From assembly GCF_009193295.2 (NCBI RefSeq), contig NZ_CP059973.1, positions 5,146,001-5,210,000 of the forward strand: 64,000 nt of DNA. Direction: 5' to 3'. Positions 55,754 through 64,000 of the stretch are shown here, in pieces (the first letter of the stretch is position 1; every line of letters begins with the position of its first letter). Below the pieces are notes generated by a model. It ran no database searches. It was not told where the DNA came from and saw nothing but the letters and a program-made list of their open reading frames with translations. The stretch is from Bacteroides luhongzhouii. GTDB lineage: Bacteria; Bacteroidota; Bacteroidia; Bacteroidales; Bacteroidaceae. The position numbers were made by a program, and so were the translations under genes.

Positions 55754-55837
55754 TGATTCAAATCATTAGTCGCTTGTTACATCATCGTTTACGTATGTTA
55801 CAAATACTTGTCGTAATGTTACACCCAAATTGAGATT
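55754..55837. repeat. Array E: three to four 21-bp units
   Basis: Clear units start at 55775, 55796 and 55817 with TGTTAC, exactly 21 bp apart; a weaker one precedes at 55754 (TGATTC). Junctions include the dyad GTAATGTTAC and TACGTATGTTAC. It sits in the 328-nt gap between the esterase and the surface xylanase, and nothing else gene-like is seen there. Confidence 0.72.
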
Positions 55838-55867
55838 GCCGATGAATAGGAGGAAAATGAAGGATTT

Positions 55868-55958
55868 AGAAAGAGCGGATCACAGTAGTTATTGTTATTC
55901 ATTCTATCTATTTTAAGATGATACCAGCTACTGTAATCCTTACTTTCTCCCTCTTTTA
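55868..55958. repeat. Inverted repeat upstream of array E in the same gap
   Basis: gaaagagcggatcacagtag (from 55869) pairs imperfectly with ctactgtaatccttactttc (ending near 55951) around a ~40-nt centre. In the minus-strand operon mRNA it would form a hairpin just after the surface xylanase stop, where it could protect the upstream part or attenuate transcription. Confidence 0.55.
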
Positions 55959-55972
55959 TGTTATAAAATCAT

Positions 55973-58195
55973 TTATTGCAAATCTCCGGTAAAGTCCTCG
56001 CTGACGTCTTTGCCAGCCAAACCGTCGGCTACTCCTTTGTAAGCATGCTTGCGGGCATAGTTTGCATCCCAAAGGTTAGGAGCATCATTCGGTATCCAAT
56101 TCACATGTTCTTTTTCATTATCTGATACTCCCCAAATGGTGATACCATATTGCTTATCCACTGGAATATACTTTTTATACATATCAATTACATACTGATA
56201 CATTTCTGCCTGCTGTGCCAGATTTTCAGTAGTGGGCGACGATGTATTAACCTTGATATCCAACTCGGATACTTTTATCAGCTTACCGGTAGCACCCAGT
56301 TTCTGGAACATTTGAGCGATATTGTCTTTATTGGAATCAATAGCAATATGCATTTGTGTACCAATACCATCTACTTTGGCCCCTTTGCTTTCAATGTATT
56401 CTACATATTTAATCAGACCATCGCATTTATTGAGGTTATACTCCAGATTATAATCATTAATGAATAGTTTGTCATTCGGGTTTCCATACTGACGCGCAAG
56501 TTTAAAGGCTTCTACCGCATAATCTTTCGGAGTTAAGAAGTAATCCTGCCAATAGAATTCATCAGATGCCAAATCAGTTTTGTCTTTACCACTCTTAATA
56601 TCTGATGTTTTTCCGTCATCCATCGGTTCATTAACTACATCCCATGCATGAACGTGGGATTTGCAATGAGTGACCATCTTAGAAATCCAGTCTTCCATCG
56701 CATCTCTAATGATTTCAGCTTTTTGTTCATCGGTCTTTTCGATAATAGTAGGACCGGAAGCGCGGGTAATAGAACGTGTCTCCATCACTTTTTCCGATAA
56801 TACAATATTATCAAAATAATAATCACCTGCACTAACTCCGAAATTGATGCATAGACGATTCATATCCTCTTTAGACACTGTAAATTCTTTCTTAAACTCT
56901 GTCCAAGTCGCACTCACACTTCCATCTACATAACATTCACCTGCATAACTGGTTGAATTCTGAATTTGAATCTGGAAAACTGTTGAAACACTTGCTTTAA
57001 TCATCGCAGAGAATTCATAAGTCTTGCCCACTTCCAAAGGAGTATCAAGACCATATCCGGCCTGTGCCTTATATGCATTGCCAGCTCCCCCATCAACAGA
57101 GCTAGTCAGTTTCATCGAGTATGAACTTCCATACCCTTCACCTTCTTCCGAAATAACAGCCTTTCCACTACTCCAGGCTCCCCATGGACTAATGGTCTTA
57201 CTTTCAAAGTCACCATTACTAATGAGATTTACAACCGTAGGCTCCGCATCTTTATCTGTCACTACAATATTGTCTACATAATAAGTCACATTTGGTAAAT
57301 AGCCAAATTCAAATGCAAATTGAAATGTAGTACTCGTAAAATCATTCACAGTAATTTTAACCTGTTGCCATTGAGATGTCGTTTCAAAAGCTTCCGTCCA
57401 ATTACCACCTGTGGCATACCAGTCTTTATATGGATAGTTATTCTCCAATCCACTAAAGGTCAACCTAGCTTTCCCTGATTCATCCGAACGGACAAAAAAT
57501 GAAATTTCATAATTATGTCCGCTTACTGCAGATATGTCTGGAGTATATAATTGTACAGAATGAGATGCTGTTACAGATGATCCTACCGCAAACTTCAGCG
57601 CTTTGGAAGTTGGCGTCAATCCTTCTCCTTCCACAACAGACATGGCATCACTTCCATTCTTACGATTCCAACCATCAAAAGTGCCATCTTCGATGCCGGA
57701 TAAATCTAATAAATTACTTCCAGCCGGTCCCGGAATAACCTCCGGCGCTATCAAGCTATTCAGATAATTCGCATTCTGGTTAGAATGCCAAACCAGACAG
57801 TGACCATAAATGCTGATACCGGCTTCTGTCGTCTTGGTAAACAACTGGTCGACCTTATCAAACTTCAAATTGCCTTTAGAATCGACCATAGGTCCATGTT
57901 TCATAGCATAACCAATCGTTAAGTCATTAAAGTTTTCATTTACGATATTGGTCGTTGTCTCGTCACCAAGATATTCATCCATCCCTACTCCAATACCCAA
58001 CTTAAAGTTGGGATCGGATAAGTATTCTTTCAATGGTTTGTAGCGAGAAATTTTTTCAGCCAACTGCAAAGGTAGTTCGGAAGAAGTAATCGCTCCATGT
58101 GCCGGGTCCTTATACCACTCCATTTTATTATCGTCGCACGATGTCAATATGAGAACTGACAAAGCAACAAACGGAAGCATATTTCTGTATTTCAT
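55973..58195 (-). CDS. Surface GH10 xylanase with two CBM4-type modules inserted in the barrel
   Basis: The 740-residue lipoprotein (lipobox LILTSCDDN) starts its GH10 barrel (LGIGVGMDEYL, GHCLVWHSNQN). It is interrupted by two beta-sandwich modules (about 150-300 and 325-475; each starting NLxxxGxFE/T-like and ending YYVDNIVV / YYFDNIVL). The barrel then resumes with VHAWDVVNEPMDDG (acid/base) and LIKVSELDIKV (nucleophile). This insertion is characteristic of Bacteroidetes surface xylanases. It cuts xylan outside the cell for capture by SusCD. Confidence 0.95.
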   Translation of the reverse strand: MKYRNMLPFVALSVLILTSCDDNKMEWYKDPAHGAITSSELPLQLAEKISRYKPLKEYLSDPNFKLGIGVGMDEYLGDETTTNIVNENFNDLTIGYAMKHGPMVDSKGNLKFDKVDQLFTKTTEAGISIYGHCLVWHSNQNANYLNSLIAPEVIPGPAGSNLLDLSGIEDGTFDGWNRKNGSDAMSVVEGEGLTPTSKALKFAVGSSVTASHSVQLYTPDISAVSGHNYEISFFVRSDESGKARLTFSGLENNYPYKDWYATGGNWTEAFETTSQWQQVKITVNDFTSTTFQFAFEFGYLPNVTYYVDNIVVTDKDAEPTVVNLISNGDFESKTISPWGAWSSGKAVISEEGEGYGSSYSMKLTSSVDGGAGNAYKAQAGYGLDTPLEVGKTYEFSAMIKASVSTVFQIQIQNSTSYAGECYVDGSVSATWTEFKKEFTVSKEDMNRLCINFGVSAGDYYFDNIVLSEKVMETRSITRASGPTIIEKTDEQKAEIIRDAMEDWISKMVTHCKSHVHAWDVVNEPMDDGKTSDIKSGKDKTDLASDEFYWQDYFLTPKDYAVEAFKLARQYGNPNDKLFINDYNLEYNLNKCDGLIKYVEYIESKGAKVDGIGTQMHIAIDSNKDNIAQMFQKLGATGKLIKVSELDIKVNTSSPTTENLAQQAEMYQYVIDMYKKYIPVDKQYGITIWGVSDNEKEHVNWIPNDAPNLWDANYARKHAYKGVADGLAGKDVSEDFTGDLQ

Positions 58196-58219
58196 AATCG
58201 TTTCAATTTAAAGTCATTA

Positions 58220-61287
<3,068 letters not shown>

Positions 61288-61306
61288 ATTTAGTCACTTT
61301 AAATGA

Positions 61307-64000
61307 TTAAAAGGTTAAATTCAGACCGAATGTATAAATTCGCGGAGAAGGATAACGATAGTTATCGAAGCCTGTCAGCAATGCATCCTGATTAGCAGAA
61401 CCGATTTCCGGATCCATACCTTTATATTTCGTGAAGGTATATACATTTTGCAGATTGCAATAAAGTTTCAGATTCTGAATACCAATCGGTGCCAGCCATT
61501 TACGTGGAAATGTATATCCGAAAGAAATAGACTGAATACGCAGGAAAGAACCATCCTCTACAAATCTGTCGCTAAAACGGTAATTAGAATCATCCGTGCC
61601 TTTAGCAATAGCCATACGGCAAGCATAAGGGTCGCCTCCCACAATCTGTATATTCCGGTAATCATCCGGACCATTCGGGTCAATCAAAGCCAACTGTGCA
61701 TAGTCTAAAGCTGATTTCAGAATATTATTGTTACCACGTGGGTTTTCCAGTTCACGACGTCCCCAGTTTACGACTTCATTACCTACTGATCCTGTCAGGT
61801 TAATGCTCAAATCAAAACCTTTATAAGAGAAAGTATTTCCAAAGCCAAAAGTAAAGTCCGGTTCAGGATTACCTATATAAGTACGGTCTTGTTCATTGAT
61901 AACTCCGTCTTTATTTACATCTTCAAAGATATAATCACCAATCCATACACTATTTTTAGAGATAGACATACCTTCGGGCAACGCTACCGGCTTGACAGCT
62001 CCAGAAGCATCTTTATAATAAAAATCTGTTGCCTTTTCAAAGCGCCCAATCACTTTATAACCATAAAACTGCCCGATAGGGTTTCCTACTGATGTACGAG
62101 TCAGTACTGTTATCGTTTCACCAGTCTGATTACTTTTATCTATCAAACTGGTCGCTGTATCCAGTGATTTCACTTTATTACGATTCATTGAGAATACTAC
62201 ATTACTCCTCCATTGGAATCCGCCTTTGTCGATATTCACAGTATTTAAAGTCAATTCAATTCCTTTATTTTCCAAAGAGCCTACATTCTTCCAAGGCGCG
62301 GAAGTGGATCCCTGACCGGAAGTTCCGACATAAGCAGGCAGAGGCACTTGTAACAACAAGTCATTAGTCTTCTTGTAATAAATATCAGCGATCAATTCTA
62401 TTCTGTTCTGGAAAAGATTAATATCAAGTCCGAGATTACTTGAATAAGTTGACTCCCACTTCAATTCAGGATTAGGAGTATTACCAGCCAGTAATCCAGT
62501 TCCCCAAACAGTAGCTACGGATGAATAAATAGCTTTGTAAGCATTATTGGGCACATTCTGATTACCTACAACACCCCATCCTAAACGGAGTTTTAGATTA
62601 TTAATAATATTGTTGTCCTTCAAAAATGATTCATTGGAGACTTTCCATGCCAACGCTGCTGACGGAAACCATCCCCAACGATTATCTTTGTAAAATTTGG
62701 AAGAACCATCACGACGAAGAGTAAAGGTAAGCAGATATTTGTCATCATACGAATAGAACAAACGACCGAAGTAAGACAAAATTGAACTTTCTCCGCTATT
62801 ACCGTTATTCTTAGCCGTTGCAGCATCACCTAATGTCAAGTCAGTTGCTGCATTAGATAAATATCCCATACGACTTCCCATCAGATATTCCCATTTACTT
62901 TCCTGCATTTCCTGACCAATCATCGCATTCACATTGTGTACGCCAAAAGTCTTCATATAATTTACAATATTTCTCCAACTCCAGAATTTATTATATGACT
63001 TGGAGAAAGTACCCTGACGATCTGTATTTTCAATCGCGCCAAAAGTATATGAAGGATCAAATTTATACGTATTAGTCACACCATAATCAAAAGACAATTC
63101 TGTTTTAAATGTCAGTCCGTCAATGATAGTAGCTTCAGCGTAGGTATTTGCACGGATACCCATTTTCTCATTACGGTTATCCTTTATCATGGCAAGCCCT
63201 ACCGGATTGGTCTGTACCCACTCGTCTGTATCCGGTCCGTCGAATGTGCCTTCCGCATTACGAACAGCAACACTCGGACTCTGTAACAAAGCAGTTCTAA
63301 TCAACGACTCATCAGACACTGTCAACTTCTGACGAGAATTACTAAATGCGAAATTAATACCCATTTTCAGATACGTTTTCACTTGTGCATCAAAACTCCC
63401 CCGTAAGTTCAGACGTCTGAAACCCGAACCGATGGCAATACCGTCCTGATTGAGATAACCTGCTCCTAAAGCATAGTTACTTTTATCGGTTCCTCCGGTA
63501 ACAGAAAGGTTATGACTGGTCATCATGGCTTTAGAAAACATTTCATCCTGCCAATCTGTACCATCACCCAATAAATCCGGACGAATAAAATTATTATCTT
63601 TGTTTACAATTCCCCAATCGTTTCCTGAATAGTCTTTGCCAGAACGAACATTCTTATGTTCTGCATATTCACGCAGATTCAGCATATCCAGTTTTTTGGG
63701 CATTTCCTGCCAACCTATATACCCGTCATATGTTATTTGCGCCTCGCCTTTTTGCCCACGCTTGGTAGTAATCATAATTACACCGTTTGCAGCTCGCGCA
63801 CCATAGATAGCAGTAGCAGAAGCATCCTTTAAAACGTCCATAGAAACAATATCGGAAGGGTTAATAGATGCCAGGGCATTATCACTTCCCGAGCCTGTAG
63901 AGCCATCAATGATAACGCCATCAATGACAAAGATAGGCTCATTGGAGGCATTCAACGAATTGATACCACGAATACGTATAGAAGAACTACCTCCGGGCAT
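61307..64000 (-). CDS. SusC-family TonB-dependent transporter (5' end outside the window)
   Basis: 897 C-terminal residues are present. The plug domain (GSSSIRIRGINSLNASNEPI, FVIDGVIIDG, DASATAIYGARAANGVIMI) continues into a 22-strand barrel that ends in FGLNLTF. The signal peptide, carboxypeptidase-like domain and TonB box lie beyond 64000. It imports oligosaccharides captured by SusD. First visible gene of the xylan locus; the regulator is presumably outside the window. Confidence 0.96.
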   Translation of the reverse strand: MPGGSSSIRIRGINSLNASNEPIFVIDGVIIDGSTGSGSDNALASINPSDIVSMDVLKDASATAIYGARAANGVIMITTKRGQKGEAQITYDGYIGWQEMPKKLDMLNLREYAEHKNVRSGKDYSGNDWGIVNKDNNFIRPDLLGDGTDWQDEMFSKAMMTSHNLSVTGGTDKSNYALGAGYLNQDGIAIGSGFRRLNLRGSFDAQVKTYLKMGINFAFSNSRQKLTVSDESLIRTALLQSPSVAVRNAEGTFDGPDTDEWVQTNPVGLAMIKDNRNEKMGIRANTYAEATIIDGLTFKTELSFDYGVTNTYKFDPSYTFGAIENTDRQGTFSKSYNKFWSWRNIVNYMKTFGVHNVNAMIGQEMQESKWEYLMGSRMGYLSNAATDLTLGDAATAKNNGNSGESSILSYFGRLFYSYDDKYLLTFTLRRDGSSKFYKDNRWGWFPSAALAWKVSNESFLKDNNIINNLKLRLGWGVVGNQNVPNNAYKAIYSSVATVWGTGLLAGNTPNPELKWESTYSSNLGLDINLFQNRIELIADIYYKKTNDLLLQVPLPAYVGTSGQGSTSAPWKNVGSLENKGIELTLNTVNIDKGGFQWRSNVVFSMNRNKVKSLDTATSLIDKSNQTGETITVLTRTSVGNPIGQFYGYKVIGRFEKATDFYYKDASGAVKPVALPEGMSISKNSVWIGDYIFEDVNKDGVINEQDRTYIGNPEPDFTFGFGNTFSYKGFDLSINLTGSVGNEVVNWGRRELENPRGNNNILKSALDYAQLALIDPNGPDDYRNIQIVGGDPYACRMAIAKGTDDSNYRFSDRFVEDGSFLRIQSISFGYTFPRKWLAPIGIQNLKLYCNLQNVYTFTKYKGMDPEIGSANQDALLTGFDNYRYPSPRIYTFGLNLTF

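Noticed and set aside
25698-55837. The short-period arrays as CRISPR arrays
   Set aside because: Period is 21-23 bp with no 20+ bp invariant repeat and no unique spacers of 25-40 bp. No cas genes are in the window.

Overview
The window looks like chromosomal DNA of a gut Bacteroides, most like the B. ovatus / B. xylanisolvens group. The support is a TAnnTTTG promoter box ahead of many genes, a SusC/SusD xylan utilisation locus, Rho with a very long disordered insert, Mfa/Fim-type pilus lipoproteins, a Ser-type sulfatase and an ISL3-type insertion sequence. Species is inferred from gene order only.

Layout. 1-17.4 kb is a mostly housekeeping block: an EFR1 ferredoxin-flavodoxin, rho, a secreted sulfatase, two translationally coupled TPR histidine kinases (the second lacks every catalytic motif), a MATE exporter, ffh, a cytochrome c maturation pair (ResB-like, CcsA) with a tri-haem peroxidase, folD, a CapA-like lipoprotein and tRNA-His. 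A 1440-bp insertion sequence with 23-bp terminal repeats and an 8-bp target duplication (17632-19071) sits in a VOC-family gene remnant. 19-29 kb carries dnaX, an ftsB/divIC-like gene, an OmpH-like lipoprotein, pepD, a secreted endonuclease/phosphatase-like protein, a YbdG-like channel and an Rpn nuclease. 29.5-31.8 kb holds a putative MurNAc-recycling pair (MurU-like; AmgK-like kinase fused to a RapZ C-terminal domain).

31.9-37.2 kb is a redox/hydrolase cluster (flavodoxin, Tat-type EFR1 protein, cupin, carboxymuconolactone decarboxylase-hydrolase fusion) divergent from an AraC regulator. 37.5-42.1 kb is a four-gene type V pilus operon. 42.6-45.2 kb is a glycolytic trio (transaldolase-like, class I FBP aldolase, phosphoglycerate mutase). 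46.4-47.9 kb is a ModF-like ABC ATPase. 48-64 kb is a xylan locus on the minus strand. Read from susC it encodes SusC, SusD, a surface binding protein, a surface GH10 with inserted CBMs, a carbohydrate esterase, a GPH symporter, a second GH10, a GH43 without a signal peptide, and GH67. Together they suggest surface cleavage and capture, periplasmic deacetylation and deglucuronidation, then import of short xylo-oligomers for cytosolic hydrolysis.

Two patterns stand out beyond the genes. First, five intergenic sites (25.7, 28.8, 37.2, 51.2 and 55.8 kb) carry tandem arrays of 3-6 units with a strict 21-23 bp period. Each site has its own sequence, but most share a small dyad in every unit, and two are bracketed by inverted repeats. 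Second, between 17 and 46 kb there are at least six gene-decay scars: VOC, two histidine kinases, an aldo/keto reductase, a hybrid two-component regulator and a zinc metalloprotease. One of them carries a frameshift at the edge of a perfect 16-bp palindrome.
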